Origin: Clostridiales bacterium
GTDB taxonomy: Bacteria > Bacillota > Clostridia > Saccharofermentanales > Saccharofermentanaceae
Reading direction: 5' to 3'
Length of the DNA: 64,000 nt
Assembly: GCA_017961235.1 (NCBI GenBank)
Contig: JAGCXQ010000050.1
Span: 1 to 64,000, forward strand
Part shown: one piece after another, positions 35,393-43,460 of the stretch
Position numbering within the stretch: the stretch's first letter is position 1
Layout: every line of letters starts with the position of its first letter
Notes under the pieces: model-generated
Told to the model about the DNA's origin: nothing
The model's input: the letters and a program-made list of their open reading frames with translations, nothing else
Database searches by the model: none
Translations under genes and position numbers: made by a program

Positions 35393-38005
35393 ATGGCGAT
35401 GAAGCTTGCTTTTTCTACACTGGCATGCCCCGAGTGGTCCTGGAAGGACATCTATCCGATGGCCCATGACCTAGGCTATGCAGGAATTGAAATCAGAGGA
35501 CTGGGTGAAGAGATCACTGCGTCCCATGCAAAGCCGTTCCTTCCATCGGAAGTGGACCGCACCATGGAAAACCTTAGAAAGCTCGGTTTGGAGATTCCAT
35601 GCTTCTCCTCTAACTGCGTACTCGCTTACGAAGACGGTGCGAAGATCGCGCCGACCGAGATCGGTGAATATGTCGCGCTTGCAAATAAGTGCGGTGCTTC
35701 TTATGTACGTATCCTTGCAGACGCCCATCCGGCACCGGAAACTGAAGTCGATGATGAGAAGATCATCGCTGCACTTAAGGATCTGGCACCTCTCTGCGAA
35801 GGCAAGAATGTCACACTGCTTGTCGAGACCAATGGTGTCTATGCAGATACCTCCCGTCTGAGAAAGCTCATCGAGGCAGTGGATTCTCCTTATGTAAAAG
35901 TACTCTGGGACGTGCATCACCCGTTCCGTTATTTCGGCGAGTCCGTCGAGACAACATGGGCGAACGTCGGCGAATACGTCCGCTATATCCACGTAAAAGA
36001 TTCCATTAAGGAGGATGACGGAAGCGTGGCTTACCGTCTGCCGGGCCACGGCGATCTTCCGCTGGAAGCGCTTTTCGAGCTTCTCGATAAGAACGGCTAT
36101 GACGGATTCGTATCCCTCGAGTGGGTCAAGCGCTGGGCAAAAGAGATCGAGAGCGCTGCCATCGTATTCCCGCAGTTCATCAACTTCGTAAGAACATGGG
36201 AAAAGACCAAGGGCACAAAGAAGGTCATCGAGCCTTCCAAGAAGGAGTCAAAGGCGCAGGTTCGTCCGGAGGCTCCGATCGAGGTCGTTCCTTCCAATAT
36301 CAAGTACGTCGAAAAAGGCAAGGGCCAGAGAATGTTCGAGAAGGACGTGCTCGTCGAGATGACCTTCGGTCAGATGCTCGATAAGGTTGCGACCGAGTTC
36401 CCGGATCAGACTGCTTTTGCTTACACCATGCGTGACTACACAAGAACATACAGCGAGTTCAGAGATGACGTGGACCGTGTCTCCAAGATGCTCATGGCTA
36501 TGGGCGTTAAGAAGGATTCCCACGTTGCGCTCTGGGCGACCAACCGCCCGCAGTGGTTCCTGACATTCTGGGCCTGCGTTCGTATCGGTGCTGTTCTGGT
36601 TACTGTAAATACTGCATATAAGATCCACGAGATCGAGTATCTGCTGCGTCAGTCTGATTCCGACACGCTCGTCATGATGGACGGCTACAAGGACATCAAC
36701 TACGTCGATATCGTCAACGAGATCTGCCCTGAGCTGGCGAAGTCCAAGCCGGGCGAGATGGTCTCCGAGAGACTCCCGTACTTAAAGAACGTTATCACGA
36801 TCGACAACCGCTACGACGGCTGCTTCTTCTGGGACGATGAGTTCGAGACGGCCGACGGTAAGGTAAGTGATGAAGCACTTCGCGCCATGATCGATGCGAC
36901 CCAGCCGGACGAAGTCTGCAACATGCAGTACACATCCGGTACCACAGGTTTCCCGAAGGGCGTTATGCTTACACACAGAAACGTTCTTAACAACGGTAAG
37001 TGCATCGGTGACTGCATGAACCTCTCCACCGAGGACAGACTCCTGATCCAGGTGCCGATGTTCCACTGCTTCGGTATGGTACTCGCCATGACCGCTTCCG
37101 TAACTCACGGTGTTACGATGGTTCCGCTCGATTACTTCTCTCCGAGAAAGGTTCTGGCTTCCATCACAGCTCGCCGTGTTACTGCGATGCATGGTGTTCC
37201 GACAATGTTTATCGCACTTCTCGAGAACCCTGACTTCGAGCAGACAGATTTCTCTTACATGAGAACAGGTATCATGGCAGGTTCTCCGTGCCCGATCCCG
37301 GTTATGGAAGACGTTGTAAATAAGATGAACATGAAAGAGATCACGATCGTTTATGGTCAGACAGAGGCTGCTCCGGGCTGCACCCAGAGCCGTGTCGATG
37401 ACTCCATCGAAGTTCGTGTACAGACCGTTGGTAAGGAACTCCCGGGTGTTGAGTGCCGTATCGTAGATCCTGCGACAAATGAAGTTCTGCCGGATAACGT
37501 AGATGGTGAGTTCTGCGCCCGTGGTTATAACATCATGAAGGGTTACTACAAGATGCCTGAGGCGACGAAGGCTGCGATCGATGAAGACGGCTGGCTGCAT
37601 ACAGGTGACCTTGCCCGCCGCACACCTGAGGGTTATTACAAGATCACCGGCCGTATTAAGGACATGATCATCCGTGGTGGTGAGAACATCTACCCGAAGG
37701 AGATCGAAGAGTTCATCTATACACATCCTGATGTTTCCGACGTTCAGGTCATCGGTGTTCCGGATGAGCAGTACGGTGAAGAGATCATGGCCTGCATCAT
37801 CAAGAAGGAAGGTTCCACACTGACCGAAGATGATGTTAAGAAGTATGTCAAAGATCACATGGCGAAGCACAAGACTCCGCGTTATGTCGCTTTCGTTGAC
37901 GCTTTCCCGATGAACGCAGCAGGTAAGATCCTGAAGTTCAAGATGAGAGAAGATGCGGTTAAGATGCTGGGCCTGGAGAAGGCTTCGAAGATCGAGACAG
38001 CCTAA
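35393..38005 (+). CDS. Fusion of a TIM-barrel sugar isomerase/epimerase and an AMP-forming acyl-CoA ligase
   Basis: The single reading frame has 870 residues. Residues 1-275 form an AP_endonuc_2/xylose-isomerase-like TIM barrel with its metal ligands visible: Glu in LLVETNG, Asp and His in LWDVHHPF, His in IHVKD and Glu in VSLEW. After a charged linker (about 275-305) comes a complete AMP-dependent acyl-CoA synthetase with YTSGTTGFPKG near 513, YGQTEAAPG, the hinge GRIKDMIIRGGENIYP and the catalytic Lys in AAGKILKFKMR near the end. GGAGG sits eight bases before the ATG. Codon choice (GTT, CGT, ACA, TCC) resembles the oxaloacetate decarboxylase genes, suggesting high expression. The acid activated is unknown; the barrel may make or process it. 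Confidence 0.93.
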   Translation: MAMKLAFSTLACPEWSWKDIYPMAHDLGYAGIEIRGLGEEITASHAKPFLPSEVDRTMENLRKLGLEIPCFSSNCVLAYEDGAKIAPTEIGEYVALANKCGASYVRILADAHPAPETEVDDEKIIAALKDLAPLCEGKNVTLLVETNGVYADTSRLRKLIEAVDSPYVKVLWDVHHPFRYFGESVETTWANVGEYVRYIHVKDSIKEDDGSVAYRLPGHGDLPLEALFELLDKNGYDGFVSLEWVKRWAKEIESAAIVFPQFINFVRTWEKTKGTKKVIEPSKKESKAQVRPEAPIEVVPSNIKYVEKGKGQRMFEKDVLVEMTFGQMLDKVATEFPDQTAFAYTMRDYTRTYSEFRDDVDRVSKMLMAMGVKKDSHVALWATNRPQWFLTFWACVRIGAVLVTVNTAYKIHEIEYLLRQSDSDTLVMMDGYKDINYVDIVNEICPELAKSKPGEMVSERLPYLKNVITIDNRYDGCFFWDDEFETADGKVSDEALRAMIDATQPDEVCNMQYTSGTTGFPKGVMLTHRNVLNNGKCIGDCMNLSTEDRLLIQVPMFHCFGMVLAMTASVTHGVTMVPLDYFSPRKVLASITARRVTAMHGVPTMFIALLENPDFEQTDFSYMRTGIMAGSPCPIPVMEDVVNKMNMKEITIVYGQTEAAPGCTQSRVDDSIEVRVQTVGKELPGVECRIVDPATNEVLPDNVDGEFCARGYNIMKGYYKMPEATKAAIDEDGWLHTGDLARRTPEGYYKITGRIKDMIIRGGENIYPKEIEEFIYTHPDVSDVQVIGVPDEQYGEEIMACIIKKEGSTLTEDDVKKYVKDHMAKHKTPRYVAFVDAFPMNAAGKILKFKMREDAVKMLGLEKASKIETA

Positions 38006-38011
38006 TCGAAT

Positions 38012-38096
38012 AAGAGCAACAAAATAACCTCTCCTCGACTCAAACAGTACGCTTCGCGTAACTCGTCGCTGAGAGGTTTTTTGTTGCTCTTTTTTA
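38012..38096 (+). terminator. Terminator with a 21-bp stem and a folded head
   Basis: AAGAGCAAC, AAAA and AACCTCTC pair with their complements (one bulged T). The 37-base head folds again through CGAC/GTCG and TACGC/GCGTA. A T-run ends it. It terminates the fusion gene but is larger than needed. Confidence 0.85.
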
Positions 38097-38183
38097 GAGG
38101 CTGTCTCGATCTTGTTCAGCCTTTCGGGGACTTGTCGATCGGAGATCCTTTTCTTTTTTTGTGGCATTATTAAGATAGATTGT

Positions 38184-38212
38184 TGTAACACTGTCTGGTG
38201 TTTTGTTGATAT
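38184..38212 (+). promoter_or_regulatory. Candidate ECF-type promoter of the sigma/serpin operon
   Basis: TGTAACA (38184-38190) followed after about 16 bases by TTGATAT resembles ECF sigma promoters with an AAC-containing -35. This would make the operon self-activating. Confidence 0.4.
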
Positions 38213-38249
38213 ATAGGGTGAAAGCTTTAGTGAAGGTGAGGGTTGCCGG

Positions 38250-38807
38250 GTGCGTGACAGTGAGATTGTGGATCTCTTTTTGAGACGGGATGAGGAAGCG
38301 CTTCGTGTCGTGTCGGATCAGTACGGCACGAGACTGAATCATATTTCGTTCCGTATCACACAGGATGAACAGACCGCGGAAGAATGTGTGAATGATACGT
38401 ATCTGGAAGCCTGGAACCGTATCCCGCCGAGTGAGCCGAGAGAGTATCTTCTGGCTTTTCTCTCGAAGATCATACGGGCAAAATCACTGAACCGCTGCAT
38501 TTACGAACATCGGTGCAAGCGGCATGCGTATGTCGAGGAGCTATCTTCCGAGCTGGAACAGTGTATTCCTTCCAAGATCAGCGTCGAAGAAGAGATAGAA
38601 GGAAAAGCTTTTGCGGAGGTAGTCAGCCGGTTTCTTCTGGCGCAGCCGGATGAAAAAAGAAGAGTGTTTGTCAGACGATATTTCTATATGGAAAACACAT
38701 CGGTCATTGCGGCTGCGTATGGATTTAGTGATAACAAAGTCCGGACGATGCTTTCCCGGATGCGAAAGGAACTGAAAAGTTTTCTGGAAAAGGAGGATTT
38801 CCTATGA
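38250..38807 (+). CDS. ECF-type RNA polymerase sigma factor
   Basis: The protein of 185 residues has sigma region 2 (about 5-75, with RITQDEQTAEECVNDTYLEAW) and region 4 (about 125-180, with SVIAAAYGFSDNKVRTMLSRMR). The start is GTG with AGGTGAGG eight bases upstream; no nearby ATG fits. The stop overlaps the ATG of the serpin gene. That arrangement is standard for an ECF sigma factor and its membrane anti-sigma factor. The likely self-promoter is at 38184. Confidence 0.92.
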   Translation: MRDSEIVDLFLRRDEEALRVVSDQYGTRLNHISFRITQDEQTAEECVNDTYLEAWNRIPPSEPREYLLAFLSKIIRAKSLNRCIYEHRCKRHAYVEELSSELEQCIPSKISVEEEIEGKAFAEVVSRFLLAQPDEKRRVFVRRYFYMENTSVIAAAYGFSDNKVRTMLSRMRKELKSFLEKEDFL

Positions 38808-40267
38808 ACGGAAAAGATATGTTGGAAATGATGTCTGAACTAGACGAAAAAGTTGTGGCAGATGCTGCCGTCACACCGATAAGAAAGACACGGGAAAAGT
38901 GGAAGATCGTTCTTGGCGCCGTGGCTGCCGCCCTTATAGTGGGTATTCTGGGATATACGATTTACCCTTACGTGAGGGGAAAGATTACCGGGAAATATAA
39001 GCAGGATTTGAAATCCGGGACACTAATGGCTTCGCCCAGGTATCCGGAGATGCCGGAAAATCCGGAACTTACGAGAGGGTATGATAAGGAAAAAAGTCAG
39101 GAGTACCTTCAGGCAGTGATGGCTTTGCGTAAGCAGCCGGAGGGATATCAGGACGGCTACGATGCGTATTTGAAAGATGTGCTGGGTGTTATCTTTTCGG
39201 ATACAGGGAATGGGAATAAGGCGTTCTCGCCCCTCTGCCTGTATATGGCACTGGGAATGACTGCAGAAATCACGGACGGAACAACACAGCAACAGATCCT
39301 GGATGTTTTGCATCAGCCGGATATTGCAACGCTTCGTGAGCGTGCCAAGTCGATCTGGCTTGCTAATTATATGGACGATGGATTGTCTAAACTGGTACTG
39401 GCTAATTCACTTTGGATGAATACTGGACGGAATTATGAACAGTCCGTATTGGAAACATTGGCGAACAACTATTTCGCTTCTTCGTATTCCGGGGATCCCT
39501 CATCGGAGAAATATAGTCAGAAACTCCGCGAATGGATCAACGAGCAGACGGATGGGCTTCTTGAAAACATGCTCTCTGATCTGAACCTGGATCCGGATCT
39601 GATGATAGCTCTCGTTTCGACCGTGAATTACTGTGGGAAATGGGCGGATCCTTTTCTAAAGAGCGAGACGAAGGATGGAACATTCCATGCCCCTTCAGGT
39701 GATGTGAACTGCAAGTATATGTGTACGGAAACGGGGCATGAGAATTTCTATGGAGATCATTTTGAATGCGTATCCTTGCCGATTATTAACAATGGTAGCG
39801 TACGGTTCATTCTCCCGGAAGAAGGAATGACACCGGAAGAACTGCTGATGGATGAAGAACTCCTTCAGTTTTTGAACACAGAGTCCTATAAATGGGATAA
39901 AACAATAGAGGCCGCTAGTGTTCATATGGAAGTGCCGAAGTTCGATATCTCTTCTGACATAAAACTGAATGATTACCTGAAGGCTTTGGGAATAGAGGAT
40001 CTATTTGAAGCGGGAGACGCCGATTTCAGTCCGCTGGTGGGTAAGAGTGATGAAAACTTCTACGTGAATTCGATCGAACAGAACACACGTATCATGATCG
40101 ATGAAGAAGGATGTAAAGCGGTTTCTGCAACAATCTTATTGGCCGGAGCCGGACAAACCAGAGAACATTTCGAATTCATCCTGGATCGGCCGTTCGTATT
40201 TGAAATCGTAAGTGATACAGGACTGCCTCTTTTCGTTGGCGTCGTGAATGATCCGACCAAGTCCTGA
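38804..40267 (+). CDS. Membrane-anchored serpin, probable anti-sigma partner
   Basis: The product has 487 residues. Residues 1-33 are a short charged cytoplasmic segment (MNGKDMLEMMSELDEK) like the start of many ECF-linked membrane proteins in Clostridia. Residues 34-55 form one membrane helix, and from about 110 to the end lies a complete serpin: SPLCLYMALGM, LANSLWMN, STVNYCGKW and the C-terminal LDRPFVFEIV. The reactive loop hinge begins at Gly436 (GCKAVSATI); counting puts P1 near Gly450. AAGGAGG lies eight bases before the ATG, which overlaps the sigma stop. I infer that protease attack on the serpin loop releases the sigma factor. An ordinary inhibitor encoded next to a sigma gene is the alternative. 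Confidence 0.88.
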   Translation: MNGKDMLEMMSELDEKVVADAAVTPIRKTREKWKIVLGAVAAALIVGILGYTIYPYVRGKITGKYKQDLKSGTLMASPRYPEMPENPELTRGYDKEKSQEYLQAVMALRKQPEGYQDGYDAYLKDVLGVIFSDTGNGNKAFSPLCLYMALGMTAEITDGTTQQQILDVLHQPDIATLRERAKSIWLANYMDDGLSKLVLANSLWMNTGRNYEQSVLETLANNYFASSYSGDPSSEKYSQKLREWINEQTDGLLENMLSDLNLDPDLMIALVSTVNYCGKWADPFLKSETKDGTFHAPSGDVNCKYMCTETGHENFYGDHFECVSLPIINNGSVRFILPEEGMTPEELLMDEELLQFLNTESYKWDKTIEAASVHMEVPKFDISSDIKLNDYLKALGIEDLFEAGDADFSPLVGKSDENFYVNSIEQNTRIMIDEEGCKAVSATILLAGAGQTREHFEFILDRPFVFEIVSDTGLPLFVGVVNDPTKS

Positions 40268-40333
40268 TGCGTCTTGAGCAGAAATAATCCGTAAGGTGAA
40301 ATATGAGACTGCAGATATAGTTCCATTTTTTGT

Positions 40334-40376
40334 GATTTTATCCGTAAAAGGGAGTGTGAATATACGGATAAAAATC
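40334..40376. repeat. Inverted repeat between the serpin and ABC genes
   Basis: GATTTTATCCGTA (40334-40346) and TACGGATAAAAATC (40363-40376) pair over 13 bases with one bulge around a 16-base loop. It could be the terminator of the sigma/serpin operon or a regulator site. Confidence 0.5.
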
Positions 40377-40562
40377 GCTGTTAGGAAATCTTATGGGTAA
40401 ATGCCGGAAAAGCACTGCTCCGTTATTTCACCCATCGCTTTCTGCAACTTATGCATCCCTTTTGGCAACTCGCGCAAAGCCCTATTGCGCAGGCTTTTCG
40501 GGGCTGGTATCCTCCGTTTTGAAAGAAAGACGAAGTAAGCGCGGCGGGTGGTCCGTCGGCAG

Positions 40563-40578
40563 GGCATCACTTGATGCC
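40563..40578. promoter_or_regulatory. Operator-like palindrome before the ABC/LytTR operon
   Basis: GGCATCA and TGATGCC are perfect 7-bp arms separated by CT. It ends nine bases before the ribosome site GGAGG of the ABC gene, where a bound repressor would block transcription or translation. Confidence 0.45.
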
Positions 40579-40600
40579 GGTGAAACAGGAGGATGCAGCG

Positions 40601-41455
40601 ATGATTTCAGTTACAGGAATTTCGAAAAGCTTTGGAGATAAAAAAGTGCTCGATGGTATTTCGATGACGATCGAGGATGGGGAGATCTTCGGACTTCTCG
40701 GTCCGTCCGGTGCGGGTAAGACAACATTGATCAGAGTGCTGACCGGACAGCTTAAGTTTGAAGAAGGCGCAGCGATGATAAATGGCAAGGATGTCAGAAA
40801 GCTCACCGGTGCGGATAAGAAACAGTTCGGAGTCATGATGGATGACTTCGGCCTGTATGAGAGGCTGACCTGCTATCAGAATCTGAAGGTGTTCGCGGAT
40901 ATCTACGGCGTCGGTGATGCGGAGATCGCGACAGTTCTCAAAGAAGTGGAGCTGGAAGATGCCGAGAAAAAAGAAGTGAAGAAATTAAGTAAAGGCATGA
41001 AGGAACGCCTCCGCCTCGCGCGAGCACTGCTGGCCCATCCGAAAGTGCTTTTCCTGGATGAGCCGACGAGCGGACTAGACCCGCAGACCAGTAGTGAGAT
41101 CCACGAGATCATTAAGAAGAGAAAAGAAGCGGGAACGATCATTTTCCTGACGACACATAACATGACGGAAGCGGAGAAACTCTGCGATCACCTGGTCCTT
41201 CTAAATGAAGGGAAGATCGTGGAAAGAGGTGCTCCAAAAGAACTGTGCCTCCGCTATGATCACCAGAAAAAGATCGAGCTTGTAACCACGAAAGGTGAGA
41301 CAGTCTCGCTGGAAATGAATAGAGAGAACGCAGAGAAAACGAGCGCGCAGATTGCGGAATTCCTGAAGGAAGGAAACCTTCGGACGATCCACTCGAAGGA
41401 ACCGAATCTGGAGACCGTGTTTATGGAGCTCACGGGAAGGAAACTGGAGGTGTAA
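40601..41455 (+). CDS. ABC transporter ATP-binding protein
   Basis: The ATPase of 284 residues belongs to the drug/lantibiotic ABC-2 class. Walker A is GPSGAGKTT near 36, the signature is KLSKGMKER (LSKGM where LSGGQ is common, frequent in this class), Walker B is VLFLDEPTSGLD, and the H-loop is TTHNMTEAE. A C-terminal segment of about 60 residues follows. ATG 40601 has GGAGG eight bases upstream; the in-frame ATG at 40571 has no ribosome site and lies inside the palindrome. It is the first gene of a four-gene operon with the ABC-2 permease, LytTR and DUF3021 genes. Confidence 0.93.
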   Translation: MISVTGISKSFGDKKVLDGISMTIEDGEIFGLLGPSGAGKTTLIRVLTGQLKFEEGAAMINGKDVRKLTGADKKQFGVMMDDFGLYERLTCYQNLKVFADIYGVGDAEIATVLKEVELEDAEKKEVKKLSKGMKERLRLARALLAHPKVLFLDEPTSGLDPQTSSEIHEIIKKRKEAGTIIFLTTHNMTEAEKLCDHLVLLNEGKIVERGAPKELCLRYDHQKKIELVTTKGETVSLEMNRENAEKTSAQIAEFLKEGNLRTIHSKEPNLETVFMELTGRKLEV

Positions 41456-41459
41456 GACG

Positions 41460-42158
41460 ATGAGAGAAGCAACAGCGATTTTTAGAAAACAGGTGCTCGA
41501 TACGAGGAAGAACAGGGCGGTCCTGATCCAGTTCATCATGTTTCCGATCATGACGATCGTGATGAGTAACGCGGTGAAGGTCGATGATATGCCGGAGTTT
41601 TTCTATCTGAAACTCTTCAGCATCATGTACATGGCGATGGCGCCGATCGTGTCGATGAGCTCGATCATCTCGGAAGAAAAAGAGAAGGGGACGCTCCGTG
41701 CGCTGATGATGAGCAATGTCCGCCCGGCGGCCTATCTTCTGGGCGTCGGCGTGTATGACTTCCTTTGCTGCCTGATCGGTACGATGCTCATGAGTAAGAG
41801 CTGCGGACTGGATGACGGACCGTGGTGGAGATATCTTTGCGTGATCATGATAGGTCTTGTGATCTCCATCATTCTCGGCGCGGCAGTCGGGGTTCTGGCG
41901 AAAGACCAGATGGCGGCGACGAGCCTTTCGGTCCCGGTGATGTGCCTGTTTACTTTCCTTCCCATGATGGCCCAGTTTAATGGAACTATTGCTAAGGTCG
42001 CAAAGTTTTTCTACACCCAGCAGCTTTATCTTGCCCTCGAAGACATAAATAATGTTAAGATAGGAACCGAAGGACTGATCATCATTGCGGCGAATGCCAT
42101 TGTCATCTTAGGATTCTTTGTCCTCGCATTTCGAAAAGAAGGACTCACGAATGAGTAA
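41460..42158 (+). CDS. ABC-2 type permease
   Basis: The membrane protein of 232 residues has six hydrophobic helices and the ABC-2 signature SSIISEEKEKGTLRALMMS near 65-83. It is the membrane half of the transporter formed with the ATPase encoded five bases upstream, and probably exports a drug or peptide. At 232 residues it is shorter than permeases with a large outer domain. LytTR and DUF3021 genes follow. In other Bacillota such LytTR/DUF3021 pairs regulate the linked ABC transporter. Confidence 0.9.
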   Translation: MREATAIFRKQVLDTRKNRAVLIQFIMFPIMTIVMSNAVKVDDMPEFFYLKLFSIMYMAMAPIVSMSSIISEEKEKGTLRALMMSNVRPAAYLLGVGVYDFLCCLIGTMLMSKSCGLDDGPWWRYLCVIMIGLVISIILGAAVGVLAKDQMAATSLSVPVMCLFTFLPMMAQFNGTIAKVAKFFYTQQLYLALEDINNVKIGTEGLIIIAANAIVILGFFVLAFRKEGLTNE

Positions 42159-42220
42159 GTAGGCCACTGCGGCGCCTCGAACAATGAGGCGGGCTGCGCG
42201 CCTGATAATAGGAAAAACGA

Positions 42221-42661
42221 GTGAAAATTTCGATCAACATCAATCCGGATAATCCCGAGACCGAAATCAGCGTGACATGTCCCGCGCTGACTCCGGAAGT
42301 CGAGAAACTGATCTCCATGGTTCGCGTCATGGACAGTAAGCTCACGGTCAAAAAAGATGGTGAAGTCTTCCTTCTGGATATTGGGGATATCCTTTATCTG
42401 GAAGCCATGGAGAGAAAGTGTTTCGTATATACGGATGGTGCCGTGTACGAATCGGAATCAAAACTGTACGAGCTCGAGCAGCAGCTTGCTGCCTCGGGCT
42501 TTTTCCGTGTCAGTAAATCGACACTTCTTCAGTTGAAGCATATCAAGTCACTTCGCGCGGATCTCAATCACCGTATCCGCATCACGATGGATAACGGCGA
42601 GCAGATCATCGCCTCGCGCATGTACGCGGACGATCTTAGAGAGCGTCTGGGACTGAAGTAG
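42221..42661 (+). CDS. Stand-alone LytTR DNA-binding regulator
   Basis: The product of 146 residues has a short N-terminal segment (1-45) followed by a LytTR domain. Clear landmarks are ILYLEAMERKCFVYT, FFRVSKSTLLQLKHIKSL and MDNGEQIIASRMYADDLRE. No receiver domain is present, so it is not a normal response regulator; partners of this kind are held by the DUF3021 membrane protein. GTG is the start, with AGGAAAA upstream. Its site is unknown, but the palindrome before the ABC gene is a candidate, although LytTR sites are usually direct repeats. Confidence 0.92.
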   Translation: MKISININPDNPETEISVTCPALTPEVEKLISMVRVMDSKLTVKKDGEVFLLDIGDILYLEAMERKCFVYTDGAVYESESKLYELEQQLAASGFFRVSKSTLLQLKHIKSLRADLNHRIRITMDNGEQIIASRMYADDLRERLGLK

Positions 42662-42679
42662 GGCATGAGGTAAGATGTA

Positions 42680-43186
42680 ATGGATAAGAATAAAAAAAGA
42701 AAGATCATAGATAAGAAGAGCTTTCATGACTTCGTTTATACCACGAGCCTGGCATTCACGATGCAGACGATCGTCGCTACTATTGTCATGTTTATCTCCT
42801 CGTCGTCCACCGCTTCTGAACAGAGCCGGATCAGCTCGATCTATGAGACCCCCGGCTTCCTCTCGAAAAGCACTCTTCTCCAGTTCTTTATCGTCGCCCT
42901 TCTTACCGGGGTGATCCGCCACATCTTTATGTCGGACCTGATCCTGAAGATCAAGTCGATCGCCCTTCGGATCACGCTGATGTTCGTCTTCGAGGCCATC
43001 ATGCTTGCTGTCATCGTGTGGAGATTCAACTGGTTCCACTCCGTGCGGATCGGCCACTGGATCGGCTTTGTCATCGGCGCTCTCCCATGCCTGATCGTAG
43101 GTTTCATCATGGCGTATAAATCCGAGTGCAAAGAAAACGAAGAGATGAACGAAGCGCTCCGGAGAAAGCAGCAAGAGGATAAGTAA
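42680..43186 (+). CDS. DUF3021 membrane protein
   Basis: The protein of 168 residues has four hydrophobic helices and charged ends, matching the DUF3021 family in length and position directly after a LytTR gene. In streptococci and lactobacilli such proteins inhibit the LytTR regulator at the membrane (LytTR regulatory system). That role is inferred here from context. A very large hairpin follows the gene and ends the operon. Confidence 0.85.
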   Translation: MDKNKKRKIIDKKSFHDFVYTTSLAFTMQTIVATIVMFISSSSTASEQSRISSIYETPGFLSKSTLLQFFIVALLTGVIRHIFMSDLILKIKSIALRITLMFVFEAIMLAVIVWRFNWFHSVRIGHWIGFVIGALPCLIVGFIMAYKSECKENEEMNEALRRKQQEDK

Positions 43187-43189
43187 CGC

Positions 43190-43343
43190 GGATTTTCTAT
43201 TGTTTTGCGAGGAGCAAATAAAGGAGCGATTCCGCAGACGCGGAGCGGCGAGGACCAGCGACGTATTTGACTCCTCGCAAAAAGGCAATAAAAAATCCTC
43301 ACGTTGATCTACCATTGGGGATGATATGGCCAAAGCGTGAGGA
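43190..43343 (+). terminator. Very large hairpin ending the LytTR operon, plus a second overlapping one
   Basis: GGATTTT...TATTG...GCGAGGAG at the 5' side pairs over about 24 bp with its complement ending at 43298, enclosing a head with TTCCGC/GCGGA pairing. A second hairpin TCCTCACG/CGTGAGGA (43296-43303 and 43336-43343) shares its 3' arm. The two may be alternatives. Confidence 0.55.
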
Positions 43344-43460
43344 TGAGGATAATAGTATTGCCATCGATATTGAAGCTACGGTGACAAGAATCATTGTAGT
43401 GTACAAAAGACTTTTTTTCAATTAGAATAGTCCTTGATACTATAACAATCTTCCGAAAGA

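Larger units (their letters stand above)
40268..40600. other. Intergenic stretch with inverted repeats
   Basis: The 333 bases contain no credible gene. They contain an inverted repeat of GATTTTATCCGTA and TACGGATAAAAATC (40334-40376), one AAAAGCAC copy (40408-40415), a GCGCAAAGCCCTATTGCGC hairpin near 40475 and, just before the ABC gene, the operator-like palindrome at 40563-40578. Confidence 0.6.
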
